Assembly (NCBI RefSeq): GCF_002245535.1 | Contig: NZ_NKCN01000014.1 | Coordinates: 62,001 to 126,000, forward strand | From: Mycobacterium lehmannii | GTDB lineage: Bacteria > Actinomycetota > Actinomycetes > Mycobacteriales > Mycobacteriaceae | Direction of reading: 5' to 3' | DNA length: 64,000 nucleotides | Shown: piece after piece, positions 38,781 through 48,962 of the stretch | How positions within the stretch are numbered: the stretch's first letter is position 1 | How the letters are laid out: every line of letters starts with the position of its first letter | Notes under the pieces: model-generated | Database searches by the model: none | What the model was told of the DNA's origin: nothing | What the model saw: only the letters and a program-made list of their open reading frames with translations | Position numbers and translations under genes: made by a program

Positions 38781-39581
38781 TCAAACCGTGACCGAGGAAC
38801 CGCGCTCCAACTCGATGATCCGGTCGGACAGGCCGCGGCGCTTCATCTCGTCGACGAAGTCGGACAGCGGGGACGCGAACACCCCGTAGTCGTCGAAATG
38901 CACCGGGATCATCTTGGGAAGGTTCAGCAGTTCGACCACGTCGGCGCCCTGTTGTCCGTCCATCGTCACGGTCAGCCCGAACGGCAGGTGCCTGCCGAAC
39001 GGCAGCCGGGTACCGCCCAGGTGCAGCACGCCGACGTCGATCGATTCGAATCGAACTGGTATTTCCCGTAGTTCGTCGACGAGTAGGGTGTCGCCGGAGA
39101 CGTAGAGCCTGCGGCGGGCAGTGCCGTCGGAGAACTCGATCATGCTGCCCATCACCGGCGGCAGGAACCGGTCGACCGGAGTGGGCGCGTGCCGACCCGG
39201 CAGCGAGGTGACGGTGACGCTCACCGTCCCCTTGGTGATCGTGTGCTGCTGCCAGGTGTCGAGCGCCAGCGACCGGCCGAACCCGCGATGGGTCAGCCGT
39301 TTGGCGGCGTGCGGAGTGGTCACGATCGGGAGATCGTGGTCGAGACGGCTCTGCGTCACGCGGTCCCAGTGGTCGCCGTGCATATGCGACAGCACCACCG
39401 CGTCGAGGGCCGGCAACTGCTCGATGTCCAGCGCCGGTCCTTTGAGCCGCTTGGACAGCAGCCCGTACCCGAGGTAGGCGTGCTGCCCCTGGTGCAGGAA
39501 GTTCGGGTCGGTCAACAGGGTGATTCCGCCGCCGGCGATCAGCGTGGTGGCGGTGCCGATGAAGGTGACGGTGACGTCCAT
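38781..39581 (-). CDS. Metallo-beta-lactamase-fold hydrolase (UlaG/YtnP-like)
   Basis: 266 aa. The metal motif HMHGDHWD (HxHxDH) is followed by another His region (PGRHAPTP) and YVSGDTLL, with a last His in PVHFDDYG. This resembles the UlaG-like branch of MBL-fold hydrolases. The substrate is unknown. ATG 39581 has GGTGAGG just upstream, at short spacing, so GTG 39590 is possible. It abuts the catalase remnant. Confidence 0.85.
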   Translation of the reverse strand: MDVTVTFIGTATTLIAGGGITLLTDPNFLHQGQHAYLGYGLLSKRLKGPALDIEQLPALDAVVLSHMHGDHWDRVTQSRLDHDLPIVTTPHAAKRLTHRGFGRSLALDTWQQHTITKGTVSVTVTSLPGRHAPTPVDRFLPPVMGSMIEFSDGTARRRLYVSGDTLLVDELREIPVRFESIDVGVLHLGGTRLPFGRHLPFGLTVTMDGQQGADVVELLNLPKMIPVHFDDYGVFASPLSDFVDEMKRRGLSDRIIELERGSSVTV

Positions 39582-39695
39582 CTGCCTCACCTACCCACCG
39601 CGGCGCCGTTTATGCGCGCCGCATCTCCCGCGAGTGACCGCACAATGCTCGCGAATCGCGGCATGTCCAGGTACAGACACGGACGCTCGCCGACG

Positions 39696-41195
39696 ATGGA
39701 CAATGGCGATGTGGGTGAGGAAGTGAAGGGCACCGGTTACAGCGGCGCGCACCGCCGGGAGTACCGCCGCAAGGTGCAGCAGTGCCTCGACGTCTTCGAG
39801 ACGATGCTCGCCCAGTCGAGCTTCGACTTCGAGCGGCCGCTGACCGGGATGGAGATCGAGTGCAACCTCGTCGACTCGGCCTACCAGCCCGCGATGAGCA
39901 ACGCCGAGGTCCTGCGCGCGATCGCCGATCCGGCGTATCAGACCGAATTGGGCGCTTACAACATCGAATTCAATGTGCCGCCGCGGCGGTTGCCCGGGCG
40001 CGCCGCGCTCGACCTGGAGACCGATGTCCGGGCGAGCCTCAATGCGGCCGAGACGAAGGCCAACCGGCACGACGCGCACATCGTGATGATCGGGATTTTG
40101 CCGACGTTGCTGCCCGAGCACCTCGCGGGCCGGTGGATGAGCGAGTCGACGCGGTACCAGGCGCTCAACGACTCGATCTTCACCGCCCGCGGCGAGGACA
40201 TCCTGATCGACATCGTCGGACCGGAACGGCTGAGCCTGCAGACCGCCACCATCGCACCCGAGTCGGCGTGTACGAGCATGCAATTGCACCTTCAGGTGTC
40301 GCCGGGCGACTTCGCGCAGAACTGGAACGCCGCTCAGGTGCTGGCCGGTCCGCAGGTGGCGCTGGGCGCCAACTCCCCGTACTTCTTCGGCCACGAACTG
40401 TGGGCCGAGACCCGCATCGAGCTGTTCGCCCAGGCCACCGACACCCGGCCCGACGAACTCAAGGCCCAAGGCGTCCGGCCGCGGGTGTGGTTCGGGGAAC
40501 GCTGGATCACGTCGATCTTCGACCTGTTCGAGGAGAACGTGCGCTACTTCCCGTCGCTGCTGCCCGAGCTGTCCGATGAGGACCCGGTCCGTGAGCTCGC
40601 CGAGGGCCGCACGCCCAGGCTCTCCGAGCTGCGGCTGCACAACGGCACCATCTACCGGTGGAACCGGCCGGTGTACGACGTCGTGAACGGCCGCCCGCAT
40701 CTGCGCGTGGAAAACCGGGTGCTGCCCGCGGGCCCGACCGTCGTCGACATGATGGCCAACGCCGCCTTCTACTACGGCACGCTGCGGGCGCTGTCCGAGG
40801 AGGAGCGGCCGCTGTGGACGAAGATGAGTTTTGCTGCGGCACAACATAATTTCGTCACCGCCGCCCAGCACGGTATGGATACCCGGCTGTACTGGCCCGG
40901 CTACGGCGAGGTGACCGCCGACGAGTTGGTACTGCGCGAACTTCTGCCCATGGCCGACGAGGGCTTGCGCCGCTGGGAGGTCGCCGCCGAGGTGCGCGAC
41001 CGGTACCTCGGGGTCGTCGAGGGACGCGCCAAGACCGGCCGCAACGGCGCCACCTGGCAGGTCGCGACGGTGCGCGCGCTGCAGGAGCGCGGTATGGCGC
41101 GGCCCGTCGCGCTCGCGGAGATGCTGCGCCGCTACTGCGAGCGCATGCACAGCAACGAACCCGTCCACACCTGGGGCGAGGGATTCGACGAGTGA
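39696..41195 (+). CDS. Glutamate-cysteine-ligase-like protein (Rv3698-like)
   Basis: 499 aa. GCS2-type fold: LTGMEIECNLVDSAYQPA (EIE acidic metal-binding pair), YNIEFNVPP, and CTSMQLHLQVSP. Related to the carboxylate-amine ligases that make gamma-glutamyl bonds, but the true substrate is unknown. ATG 39696 or GTG 39711, neither with a good ribosome site. Coupled to the lipoprotein gene (GTGA overlap). Divergent from the MBL-fold gene. Confidence 0.8.
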   Translation: MDNGDVGEEVKGTGYSGAHRREYRRKVQQCLDVFETMLAQSSFDFERPLTGMEIECNLVDSAYQPAMSNAEVLRAIADPAYQTELGAYNIEFNVPPRRLPGRAALDLETDVRASLNAAETKANRHDAHIVMIGILPTLLPEHLAGRWMSESTRYQALNDSIFTARGEDILIDIVGPERLSLQTATIAPESACTSMQLHLQVSPGDFAQNWNAAQVLAGPQVALGANSPYFFGHELWAETRIELFAQATDTRPDELKAQGVRPRVWFGERWITSIFDLFEENVRYFPSLLPELSDEDPVRELAEGRTPRLSELRLHNGTIYRWNRPVYDVVNGRPHLRVENRVLPAGPTVVDMMANAAFYYGTLRALSEEERPLWTKMSFAAAQHNFVTAAQHGMDTRLYWPGYGEVTADELVLRELLPMADEGLRRWEVAAEVRDRYLGVVEGRAKTGRNGATWQVATVRALQERGMARPVALAEMLRRYCERMHSNEPVHTWGEGFDE

Positions 41196-41644
41196 GAGTG
41201 GCCGTGCGCGGTTTCTTGTTGCCGTCACTGGTGCTGCTGGCGCTGGCGACCGGCTGCCACGGCGGTCAGCACGCGCGCGCGGACACCGTCGACGCCGTGC
41301 TGGATCGCCCCTTCGTGCTCGCAGGCGGACAGCAAGCCGACATCGCCGGCGAGCCGCTGCGACTACGGTTCACCGAGGTACCGGAGGATTCGCGGTGCCC
41401 GACCGAGGTCGAGTGCTTCTGGACTGGGCAGGCGCGAGTCGTCGTCGTGGTCGACGACGGGCGATCCGGCGAGCAGACCGTCGAGTTCAATACCAACCCC
41501 GCGCCCGGGCAGAACCGGCAGACCGTGCAGACCGGCGATTACGCACTCACGTTGCAGGCGCTCGACCCGTATCCCCGCACACCCGAGGACATCCCGCCCC
41601 TGTCGGATTACCGGGCGACGCTGCTGGTGCGCCTGACCGCTTGA
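41192..41644 (+). CDS. Putative lipoprotein
   Basis: 150 aa. A signal peptide (RGFLLPSLVLLALATGC) ends in a lipobox LATG-C at Cys22, so the mature protein is probably lipid-anchored. The rest is beta-rich (FVLAGGQQADIAG, LRLRFTEVPEDSRCP). Two further Cys (CPTEVECF) might form a disulphide. No family recognised. Overlaps the previous stop. Confidence 0.78.
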   Translation: MRVAVRGFLLPSLVLLALATGCHGGQHARADTVDAVLDRPFVLAGGQQADIAGEPLRLRFTEVPEDSRCPTEVECFWTGQARVVVVVDDGRSGEQTVEFNTNPAPGQNRQTVQTGDYALTLQALDPYPRTPEDIPPLSDYRATLLVRLTA

Positions 41645-41648
41645 CCCC

Positions 41649-42764
41649 TCACCTCGCGGCGGCCAGGGCCGCGGCGAACCGCGCGAGCTCCTCTTCGGTG
41701 ACGTCCACATGCGGTGACGCCCGCAGCACCGGCGTGGTCATCTCGAACGGGGCTCGCTGCACATCGGCGAACGTGGTGACGATGCGGTGTTCGGCGATCA
41801 GCCAGTCGCGGACCTTGCGCGGATCGGCGCCGTCGGTGGGGACCAGCGTGGTGATCGCGGTCGATTCATCGCGCGACTCGACGACCCGCCATCGGTCGAG
41901 GGCGGCCACGGCGTCGCGGGTCATGCGGCCCACCTCTGCCAGCCGGGCCCGCACCGGGGCCGGTCCGTCGGCCAGATGCTCTCCGAGCGCCACCGAGAAG
42001 CCCACGCGGGCAGCGATATTCGCCTCGCTGTGCTCCAAGCGCTGCAGGACGGACAGGGGCAGGTTCCACTCCGGCGGCGGCAGGCGTGGGCGCAGCCGCT
42101 CCGCGAGCTCGCGATGGATGCCAAGGAACCCCACGCCCCGCGGGCCGGCGATCCACTTGCGCGACGAACCGTAGATCGCCGCAGGTGTCACCGCGCAGTC
42201 CAGATGCCCCAGCGCCTGGGCAGCGTCGACGACCAGCGGCACACCGAGTTCGCGGCACGTGGCGGCCAGCGCCGACACCGGCTGCGCCAGCCCGCGGTGA
42301 CTGGCCAGCGCCGTCAGGTGCACCAGCGCGGGCGGGTCGGTGCCCAGTTGGCGCGTTGCCGCCGGGACGTCGAGTCGCCCGTGGTCGTCGGCGGGCAGCG
42401 CGCGGACGGCGAAACCGTTGGCGGCCATGATCGCCAGGTTCGGCCCGTACTCGCCGGGCAGGCAGGCCAGGGTCCGCTGTCCGGGCCACGCGCCGAGCAG
42501 CAGGTCCAACGCGTTGTTCGCGCCGGTGGTGAACACGAAGTCGGTGCTCGCCAAACCGGTCAGGGCGGCGAGCGCGGCGCGTCCGGCGTCGAGCACCGGG
42601 ACGGCCGCCTCGGCTGCGACGTAACCGCCGACTTCTGCTTCGTGGCGCGCGTGCTGCACGGCCGCGTCGATCGCCGCGACGCTCTGACGCGAACAGGCGG
42701 CGCTGTCCAGGTGGATTCCGGCCACCGCAGGCCTGGCCGCCCGCCACCGATCGGCGAGGCTCAT
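41649..42764 (-). CDS. egtE: Ergothioneine biosynthesis PLP lyase EgtE
   Basis: 371 aa fold-type I PLP enzyme that cleaves the hercynylcysteine sulfoxide C-S bond, the last step of ergothioneine synthesis. PLP Lys in [13 protein letters not shown]; aspartate in [13 protein letters not shown] 42764 overlaps the egtD stop (ATGA); the longer frame upstream is inside egtD. Last gene of the egtABCDE operon. Confidence 0.93.
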   Translation of the reverse strand: MSLADRWRAARPAVAGIHLDSAACSRQSVAAIDAAVQHARHEAEVGGYVAAEAAVPVLDAGRAALAALTGLASTDFVFTTGANNALDLLLGAWPGQRTLACLPGEYGPNLAIMAANGFAVRALPADDHGRLDVPAATRQLGTDPPALVHLTALASHRGLAQPVSALAATCRELGVPLVVDAAQALGHLDCAVTPAAIYGSSRKWIAGPRGVGFLGIHRELAERLRPRLPPPEWNLPLSVLQRLEHSEANIAARVGFSVALGEHLADGPAPVRARLAEVGRMTRDAVAALDRWRVVESRDESTAITTLVPTDGADPRKVRDWLIAEHRIVTTFADVQRAPFEMTTPVLRASPHVDVTEEELARFAAALAAAR

Positions 42765-43750
42765 TTCGTCGACAGCGACAGGCCGAAGTCGCCAGCGGCG
42801 TCGGTCCACCAATGGGTCATCCGAAGCCCGGCGGCGCCGAGTTCGGCTTCCACACCCTCGCGCCGGAATTTGCAGGACACCTCGGTCAGCATCGCCTCAC
42901 CGGCGTCGAACTCGACTGTCAGCTCGAGATCGCGCACGCGCACCCGTTGCGCTTCGGTGGCGCGCAGCCACATTTCGATGCGCTCGTCACCGGCGTTCCA
43001 CACCGCGACGTGTGCGAACTTCTCGAGGTCGAAATCGGCGTCCAGCTCACGGTTGACGACGGCGAGCACGTTGCGGTTGAAGCGCGCGGTCACCCCCGCG
43101 CTGTCGTCGTACGCGCGCACCAACCGGTCGGCGTCCTTCACCAGATCGGTGCCCAACAGCAGGCTGTCGCCGGGTTGCAGGGTGTCGGAAAGGGCGGCGA
43201 GGAAGTCGCCGCGCGGGCCTGCGGTGAGGTTGCCGATCGTCGAGCCGAGGAACGCGACCAGGCGGCGCCCGACATGGGGGATCTTGTCCAGATGCTTCTC
43301 GAAATCCCCGCAGACGGCTTCGATCTCGAGGCCGGGATACTCGGTCTGTAACGCCGAACCCGCGGCGGCCAGCACGCTCGCGTCGACGTCGAACGGGATG
43401 AAACGGCGCAACGACCCGCGGTCACGTAGCGCGTCGAGCAGCATGCGGGTCTTCTCCGACGTGCCGCTGCCCAGTTCGACCAGTGTGTCGGCGCCGGAGG
43501 CCGCGGCGATGTCGGCCGATCGGTTTCTGAGGATCTCGGCCTCGGCACGCGTCGGGTAGTACTCGGGCAACCGCGTGATCTGATCGAACAGGTCACTGCC
43601 AATCGCATCGTAGAACCACTTGGGCGGCAATGACTTCGGTCTCGACGTCAAGCCGTCGAGAACGTCGCGGCGCAGCGCGTTCGCTGCCGAGTCCGCCGAC
43701 AGGTGGTTCGACAACGACAGCGCGCCCGCGTGATCCGCTCCCCGCGCCAT
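42761..43750 (-). CDS. egtD: L-histidine N-alpha-methyltransferase EgtD
   Basis: 329 aa, DUF2260-type SAM methyltransferase that trimethylates histidine to hercynine. SAM motif [33 protein letters not shown] near the N-terminus, and [13 protein letters not shown] 43750 shares one base with the egtC stop (TGATG). Length matches the family. Confidence 0.95.
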   Translation of the reverse strand: MARGADHAGALSLSNHLSADSAANALRRDVLDGLTSRPKSLPPKWFYDAIGSDLFDQITRLPEYYPTRAEAEILRNRSADIAAASGADTLVELGSGTSEKTRMLLDALRDRGSLRRFIPFDVDASVLAAAGSALQTEYPGLEIEAVCGDFEKHLDKIPHVGRRLVAFLGSTIGNLTAGPRGDFLAALSDTLQPGDSLLLGTDLVKDADRLVRAYDDSAGVTARFNRNVLAVVNRELDADFDLEKFAHVAVWNAGDERIEMWLRATEAQRVRVRDLELTVEFDAGEAMLTEVSCKFRREGVEAELGAAGLRMTHWWTDAAGDFGLSLSTK

Positions 43751-44439
43751 CAGGCTCCTTTCAGTGCGGCGAGTTGCACGCCTGACGGTGTGACCTCGAC
43801 GAGGTACCGGTCCGGGATCTCCTCCCAGGCGGGGTCGTCGTCGTACGGCTCGCTGGCCAGGACCACGCCGTCGGGACGTCGCAGCACGGACAGCGTGTCG
43901 CCCCATGTCGTGGCGACCAGTCGTGATCCGTTGCCCGCCAGAATGTTCAGCCGCGCGTTCGGGTCGGTCGCGGCGACCTCGACGATGGTGTCGCCCAGCG
44001 CGTCCAGCCCGCGGTCGAAGATGAGCGCGGCGAGCAGGGCGCTGTCGTTGGTGGACTCGGCAGCGGCCGACAGCGGGAGCACGTCGCGGTCGACGAGTCC
44101 GTTGTGGGAGAGCAGCCAATGCCCGTCGGTGAACGGTGCGACCGCGGTCGCCTCGATCGGCATGCCGATGCTTGCAGATCGCACCGCGGCGACGATACAA
44201 CCGCTGCGTAGCGCGGGCGCGACCGAGGCGAGCGAGGCGTCCCCCCACATCGGCGTCGCGCTGCGCCAGCGCCGCGGTGTCGCGCCGTCGAAGAAACCCA
44301 CACCCCACCCGTCGGCGTTCATCAGCCCGTGTTTCTGCCTGCGCGGTGAATACGACTGCACCAGAAGGCCGTTAGCGGGCTCAAGGGTCAGCGACGCCAC
44401 CGAAACCGGTGCGCCGAGCCACCCGAGATGCCTGCACAT
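43750..44439 (-). CDS. egtC: Gamma-glutamyl hydrolase / glutamine amidotransferase EgtC
   Basis: 229 aa class II amidotransferase that removes the gamma-glutamyl group from the ergothioneine intermediate. The nucleophile Cys2 follows Met (MCRHLGWLG), with [10 protein letters not shown] and LLSHNGLVD. One-base overlap with egtB stop. Confidence 0.94.
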   Translation of the reverse strand: MCRHLGWLGAPVSVASLTLEPANGLLVQSYSPRRQKHGLMNADGWGVGFFDGATPRRWRSATPMWGDASLASVAPALRSGCIVAAVRSASIGMPIEATAVAPFTDGHWLLSHNGLVDRDVLPLSAAAESTNDSALLAALIFDRGLDALGDTIVEVAATDPNARLNILAGNGSRLVATTWGDTLSVLRRPDGVVLASEPYDDDPAWEEIPDRYLVEVTPSGVQLAALKGA

Positions 44440-45725
44440 CACGCGTCCCAAGCCAGTCGGACGCCCGAGAAGATCTGACGTCGGATCGGGTGGTCCCAGT
44501 TGCGGAAACTGGGCCGCAGGATCGTCGACGCGACCGCCCACGATCCGCCGCGCAGCACGTTGTAGTCGCCAGCCCCAACACCTTCGAAGAAGGGCTGAGA
44601 GTAGCGGTCGTAGATCATCGGCGTGAATCCCGGCCATGGGCGCAGCGGCGACGTCGTCCACTCCCACACGTCGCCCAGCATCTGTTCGGCGCCGTAGGCC
44701 GACGCGCCGGCCGGGTAGGCGCCGACGGGCGCCGGACGCAGCGCGTCGCCGCCGAGGTTGGCCAGCGCCGCGGTGGGTTCCGTTGTGCCCCACGGATAAC
44801 GCCGACGCGCGCCGACGGCCGGGTCCCACGCGCAGGCCTTCTCCCATTCCACCTCGGTGGGCAGCCGGGCGCCCGCCCACGCTGCGTAGGCCTCGGCTTC
44901 GAAGAACGTGACGTGCTGGACCGGCTCGGCTTCGGGGATCTCCTCGACGTGGCCGAACCGGGTGCGGGTTCCGTCCGGATTCCAGAACTGCGGCGCCGTC
45001 AGATCCGCTTCGTTCCGGTGCTGCCAACCGCGCTCCGACCACCACCGGGGTTGGTCATATCCGCCGTCGTCGATGAACCTGCGCCATTCGCCGTTGGTGA
45101 CCGGGACGCGTCCGATGCGGAAGGCGGGTACGTCGACGACGTGTGCCGGGCGTTCGTTGTCCAGTGAGTACGGTTCGGTGGTCGCGTCGACGCCGAGCAC
45201 GAACTCGCCCCCGGGCACCAGGACCGATGTGCCCGCGACGTCCTGGCGGCCTTCGGGAAGCGCACCTCCGGTGTCGAGCAACGGTGGCCCGGTTCGCAGG
45301 CTCAGCGCCTGCAGCATGGTTTCGTCGTGCTGGTTCTCGTGGCTGATCACCAGGCCGAAGGCGAAACCGGGATCGTCGTCGGGTAGGACGTCCAGCGTGT
45401 CGAGTACCTTGTCGCGCACCGTCGCGCAATACGCCCTGGCATCCGAGGGCGGAAGCAGCGGCAGGTTCACGCGGCTGGCGCGGGAGTTGACGAACGCGTC
45501 GTAGAGACGTTCGACGTCGGGGCTCAGCATGCCGGGCCGCTCCGGGTTTCCGTCGCGCAGCAGCCACAGCTCCTCCTGCTGCCCGATGTGCGCGAGGTCC
45601 CACACCAACGGGCTCATCAGCGGGCTGTACTGACGGCCCAGCTCCGCGTCGTCGAAGTCGACGAGACGCAGCGTGCGCTGACGTGCCCTGGTGAGTTCGC
45701 GCGCGATGGTTTCGCGAGGTGTCAC
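44439..45725 (-). CDS. egtB: Iron(II)-dependent sulfoxide synthase EgtB
   Basis: 428 aa. DinB-like N-terminus with metal ligands His46 (WDLAHIGQ) and the SHENQHDE pair; FGE-sulfatase-like C-terminus with [22 protein letters not shown] and RGGSWAVAS. Joins gamma-Glu-Cys to hercynine with O2. GTG 45725 overlaps the egtA stop (GTGA). Length is typical. Confidence 0.95.
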   Translation of the reverse strand: MTPRETIARELTRARQRTLRLVDFDDAELGRQYSPLMSPLVWDLAHIGQQEELWLLRDGNPERPGMLSPDVERLYDAFVNSRASRVNLPLLPPSDARAYCATVRDKVLDTLDVLPDDDPGFAFGLVISHENQHDETMLQALSLRTGPPLLDTGGALPEGRQDVAGTSVLVPGGEFVLGVDATTEPYSLDNERPAHVVDVPAFRIGRVPVTNGEWRRFIDDGGYDQPRWWSERGWQHRNEADLTAPQFWNPDGTRTRFGHVEEIPEAEPVQHVTFFEAEAYAAWAGARLPTEVEWEKACAWDPAVGARRRYPWGTTEPTAALANLGGDALRPAPVGAYPAGASAYGAEQMLGDVWEWTTSPLRPWPGFTPMIYDRYSQPFFEGVGAGDYNVLRGGSWAVASTILRPSFRNWDHPIRRQIFSGVRLAWDA

Positions 45726-47014
45726 AGTTCCCCTCGTGCCAGTTGCGTGACCGCGGGCGCGATCCCGTGTCGTGCGGCGCGGTCGCGGAAGTCGTCGGCC
45801 GGACAGCGTCCCCGTTCGACCGAACGCACCAACCGCTGCATCGATTCCGCGAGCTCGGCAGGCGCGCGTTCGGCGGCCGCCCGCACGCACCGCTGCGCGG
45901 CTTCCTGCAACCGGGGGTCGGCCAGGCCGATGTGGGCGGCCTGATCCCATGCGGTGGCGACGGGTTCGGTGGCGTCGGCGGCCAGCTCGGTGGCTGTCGG
46001 GTCGTCGAGCAGGGTGACCAGCGTGAACGCGACCGCAGGCCAGATGGTGTCCGGCACGCTGTCGAGATAGCGGATCTCCAGCCACTGCCGCGGGCGGACC
46101 GGAGGGAACAATGTGGTCAGGTGATAGTCGAGGTCGGCGGCGGTGGGACGGCGGCCGCCGAGCGCAACCCGCCCGTCGGCCCAGTCGGCGAACGGCACCC
46201 AGTCGGGGACCGGTTCGGCGTCGGCGTCGGCGTGGTTGACGAGCATCACCGGAGCTTTCATCGCATACCGGGCCCAGTCGCTGGCCGGGTCCTCGCCGTT
46301 CTCGCCGAGGACCGGGCCGCAGCGGGCCGAATCCAGGTGGCTCCACACGCGCTGGCGAGCCGACTGCCAGCCGGGGTTTTCTCCGCTCAGCAGCGGTGAG
46401 TTCGCGGTGATCGCGATCATCGTCGGCCCGAGCGCATGCGCGAGCCGCACCCGGTCCGCCCAGCCGTCACGGGGGCCCGCATCGAGGTTGACCTGCACCG
46501 AAGCGGTCGAGGTCATCATCGCGGCACCGGCGGCGGGGGTTCCGCTGGCGGCGAAGAACGCCTCCATCGCGCGGTACCGCGCGCCCGGGTTGACTCGCTG
46601 TGGCGGCCGCAGCGGATCGGCGCCCAGCGACACCAACCCGAACCCGGCGCCGGCGAACGCAGCGCACAGCACGATGCGGTCGCCGACCATCGCGTCGATC
46701 GCGGCGAGCGGTCCCGCGAGCGGCGGACCAGACAGTTCCACGGCGCCGCCGGGTTCGACGGTGACCCGGCTGCCCCCCGGTAGTGGTGGCAGGCCGGCGA
46801 TGGTGGCGGTGAGCTCGTCCCAGCCGGGCCTGCGCGTGGGATCGGTCAGATCGAAGCAGTGCGCCTCGATCTCGAGTCCGACCCGGCCCACCGGGCCGTC
46901 GCGCAGACAACCGGCGCCGACCTGGCGAGCAGCGGCATCGGGGCTGGTCAGCTCGGTGCAGGGGCTGGGTGGCGGGTGCGCGTCGCTTACCTCGGACGTG
47001 ATGGTGAAGGTCAT
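45722..47014 (-). CDS. egtA: Glutamate-cysteine ligase EgtA
   Basis: 430 aa. Makes gamma-glutamylcysteine for the pathway. GCS2-like: [26 protein letters not shown], and [18 protein letters not shown] 47014 was chosen because GGAAGGGG lies about 9 bases upstream; ATG 47023 would touch that sequence. First gene of the operon; promoter lies in 47015-47135. Confidence 0.93.
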   Translation of the reverse strand: MTFTITSEVSDAHPPPSPCTELTSPDAAARQVGAGCLRDGPVGRVGLEIEAHCFDLTDPTRRPGWDELTATIAGLPPLPGGSRVTVEPGGAVELSGPPLAGPLAAIDAMVGDRIVLCAAFAGAGFGLVSLGADPLRPPQRVNPGARYRAMEAFFAASGTPAAGAAMMTSTASVQVNLDAGPRDGWADRVRLAHALGPTMIAITANSPLLSGENPGWQSARQRVWSHLDSARCGPVLGENGEDPASDWARYAMKAPVMLVNHADADAEPVPDWVPFADWADGRVALGGRRPTAADLDYHLTTLFPPVRPRQWLEIRYLDSVPDTIWPAVAFTLVTLLDDPTATELAADATEPVATAWDQAAHIGLADPRLQEAAQRCVRAAAERAPAELAESMQRLVRSVERGRCPADDFRDRAARHGIAPAVTQLARGEL

Positions 47015-47135
47015 TCCAACCATCCCCTTCCGGGAGTGGACCGCTCGCCCCTTCCACCATCTTCCAGACGGGACCGACAAATCCAGCGCTTTTTGGATGA
47101 CGCCTTCGTTACGAGGACCTTCACCCCGCCCCGAG

Positions 47136-47786
47136 TTACTGGCCGAGGGTGTTCTGCATCGCCCCGGCCAGCGCATTGACCGCTGGGCCGCCGTTACCGG
47201 ACTGGCAGACCTTCGCCTGCAGCAGGACGTTCTCGCGCTTGCGCGTGGTGGTGAAACAGCGCCGGTCCGTGCCCGCCTCCTGTTTGACCCAGTCGGCGTC
47301 CGTCGCCGTGGTCGGCCGGCCGGTGAAGGTCCACACCTGGGTCGTGAAGTTGTCCAGGTGCATCGCGGTGGTCTGCCCGTTGCAGCCGCCGGTGCGGTCG
47401 ACCACGCGACGGAAGGCGCGGTCGGCAGCGTCGGCGGTCGCGAACACGCCGACCGCCTGTTTGACCAGATGCGTGGCATCCGTCGGCGACTCCTGGGCCA
47501 CCGCACCGTTGAACGACGCCAGATCCGGGTCGGCGTAGACGTCGGGCAGGCCGATGTCCGCCCAGTTGTTGCACGCGGGTAGGTCGACCGAGAAGGTCTG
47601 CACCGGTTCGGTGAACAACGACTCGAATCGCATTGTGGCGCCGACGATGTTGCCCACCGAGCCCTTAGGCAGCACAGCGTAGTTGACCACTCCCGGATCG
47701 GAGGGGCGCGCTGCGGCGGGGCCGGCGGGTGCCATGACCGACAGCCCGATGGCCACGCCGACGCCCGCCGCGGCGACCGCCCGCAC
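47136..47786 (-). CDS. Secreted PknH-like sensor-domain protein (Rv3705c-like)
   Basis: 216 aa. The signal peptide (AAAGVGVAIGLSVMAPAGPA) is followed by a domain like the extracellular part of PknH kinase, with paired Cys (CNNWADIG, GGCNGQT, RRCFTT, KVCQSG). Probably exported, ligand-binding. GTG start with GAAGGTC upstream; just downstream of ohr. Confidence 0.82.
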   Translation of the reverse strand: MRAVAAAGVGVAIGLSVMAPAGPAAARPSDPGVVNYAVLPKGSVGNIVGATMRFESLFTEPVQTFSVDLPACNNWADIGLPDVYADPDLASFNGAVAQESPTDATHLVKQAVGVFATADAADRAFRRVVDRTGGCNGQTTAMHLDNFTTQVWTFTGRPTTATDADWVKQEAGTDRRCFTTTRKRENVLLQAKVCQSGNGGPAVNALAGAMQNTLGQ

Positions 47787-47789
47787 CGG

Positions 47790-48218
47790 TCAGACCTTCG
47801 CGGACAACTTGACTTCGATGTTGCCGCGAGTGGCCTTCGAGTACGGGCAGAAGTCGTGTGCCTTGGCCATCAGGTCATCGGCCACGCTCTGCTCGAGGCC
47901 CGGCAGGTAGCCGATCAGGTGAGCCGTGAGCCCGAAGCCGCCATCGGAGTCCGGTCCGAAGCCGACCTGCGCGGTGATCGAGGTGGCCTCGTCGATGTCG
48001 ATCTTGTTGTTTTTGGCCTGCAGCCGCAGCGCGCCGAGGAAGCATGCCGCGTAACCCGACGAGAACAGCAGCTCGGGGTTGACGCCCTCGCCGCTGCCGC
48101 CGAGCTCCTTGGGCGGGCGGGTGTCGAGATCGATCTTGCCGTCGGAGGACCGGACGTGGCCGTCACGGCCGCCTCCGGACGCGGTGGACTCTGCGGTGTA
48201 CTTGACCTCAATGCTCAT
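47790..48218 (-). CDS. Organic hydroperoxide resistance protein Ohr (OsmC family)
   Basis: 142 aa. Reduces organic peroxides with a Cys pair: GYAACFLGA and DFCPYSKATRG; the conserved ELLFSSG follows the glycine-rich loop. Cytoplasmic dimer of domain-swapped monomers in this family. ATG 48218; ATG 48230 is possible. Three bases before the PknH-like gene, so likely co-transcribed. Confidence 0.9.
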   Translation of the reverse strand: MSIEVKYTAESTASGGGRDGHVRSSDGKIDLDTRPPKELGGSGEGVNPELLFSSGYAACFLGALRLQAKNNKIDIDEATSITAQVGFGPDSDGGFGLTAHLIGYLPGLEQSVADDLMAKAHDFCPYSKATRGNIEVKLSAKV

Positions 48219-48426
48219 GGGCTCGATCATGCCAGTCTGCTGGTATTCGGCAAGAGACCCGTCCCAGTTGCCGTCCCCGCCACGGCTTTGACACCGTTGC
48301 GAGGCATGCCCGATAGCGTTGTGGGCCAAGCACTTCCGCTCCCGCCACATACTCGGCTCTGGTGTGCACTCAGATCGATAAAAAGCCGCATATCGGCCGA
48401 AACGACGATATCCGTCGCGCCAGTCG

Positions 48427-48819
48427 TTACGGGCGCGACGGCGCCGTGGTGGCCGGAGCCTCGGGTGACTGTGGCGGTTCGGGGGGCGCGAAGCGTGGCC
48501 CCTGCGAGTTTCCCGGTCCGCCGAACGGCGGGCGGCCGAACGTCCCGCCGGGACCCATCGGGCCGCCCGGCGGCGGTCCGCGATGGAAGATCGCGACGTC
48601 GCGGTCGTGGCCGCCGTGATGGCCGCGGTGATGGCCGCCCGAATGCGAACCGAGGATGAAACCGGAGAAGAAGATCACCGCGACGATGAAGACGATGCCG
48701 GCGACGATGCCCACCCAGGCGGCAGCGGCGCCGAGCTTGGAGCGCCGCGTGGCGACGTGGTCCTGGTGAGGTGCCGCGGCCACTGGAGTGGTGGCGGGTT
48801 CGGATGGTGTTTCGGTCAT
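48427..48819 (-). CDS. Proline/glycine-rich single-pass membrane protein
   Basis: 130 aa. One TM (about 30-57, AAAWVGIVAGIVFIVAVIFF), then a His/Gly-rich stretch (GGHHRGHHGGHD) and a Pro-rich tail (PPPGGPMGPGGTFGRPP). Metal-binding by the His cluster is conceivable. No ribosome site; ATGs at 48828 and 48831 are alternatives. Position like Rv3706c. Confidence 0.65.
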   Translation of the reverse strand: MTETPSEPATTPVAAAPHQDHVATRRSKLGAAAAWVGIVAGIVFIVAVIFFSGFILGSHSGGHHRGHHGGHDRDVAIFHRGPPPGGPMGPGGTFGRPPFGGPGNSQGPRFAPPEPPQSPEAPATTAPSRP

Positions 48820-48962
48820 GGCTGCCATCATGCGAGCTGTTTCGATGAGCCCGTCATGTGGCACCTGTGAGCGGGCTGTGAAAGCGGCGATTGACACCGG
48901 TCACCCCGCAGAATAGTTTCGACTACACGCGTTGTCAGTTTGGCTGGAAGGGAACCGAGACC

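Noticed and set aside
41787..43559. 590-aa plus-strand frame opposite egtE and egtD
   Set aside because: Shadow of well-supported egt genes on the other strand.
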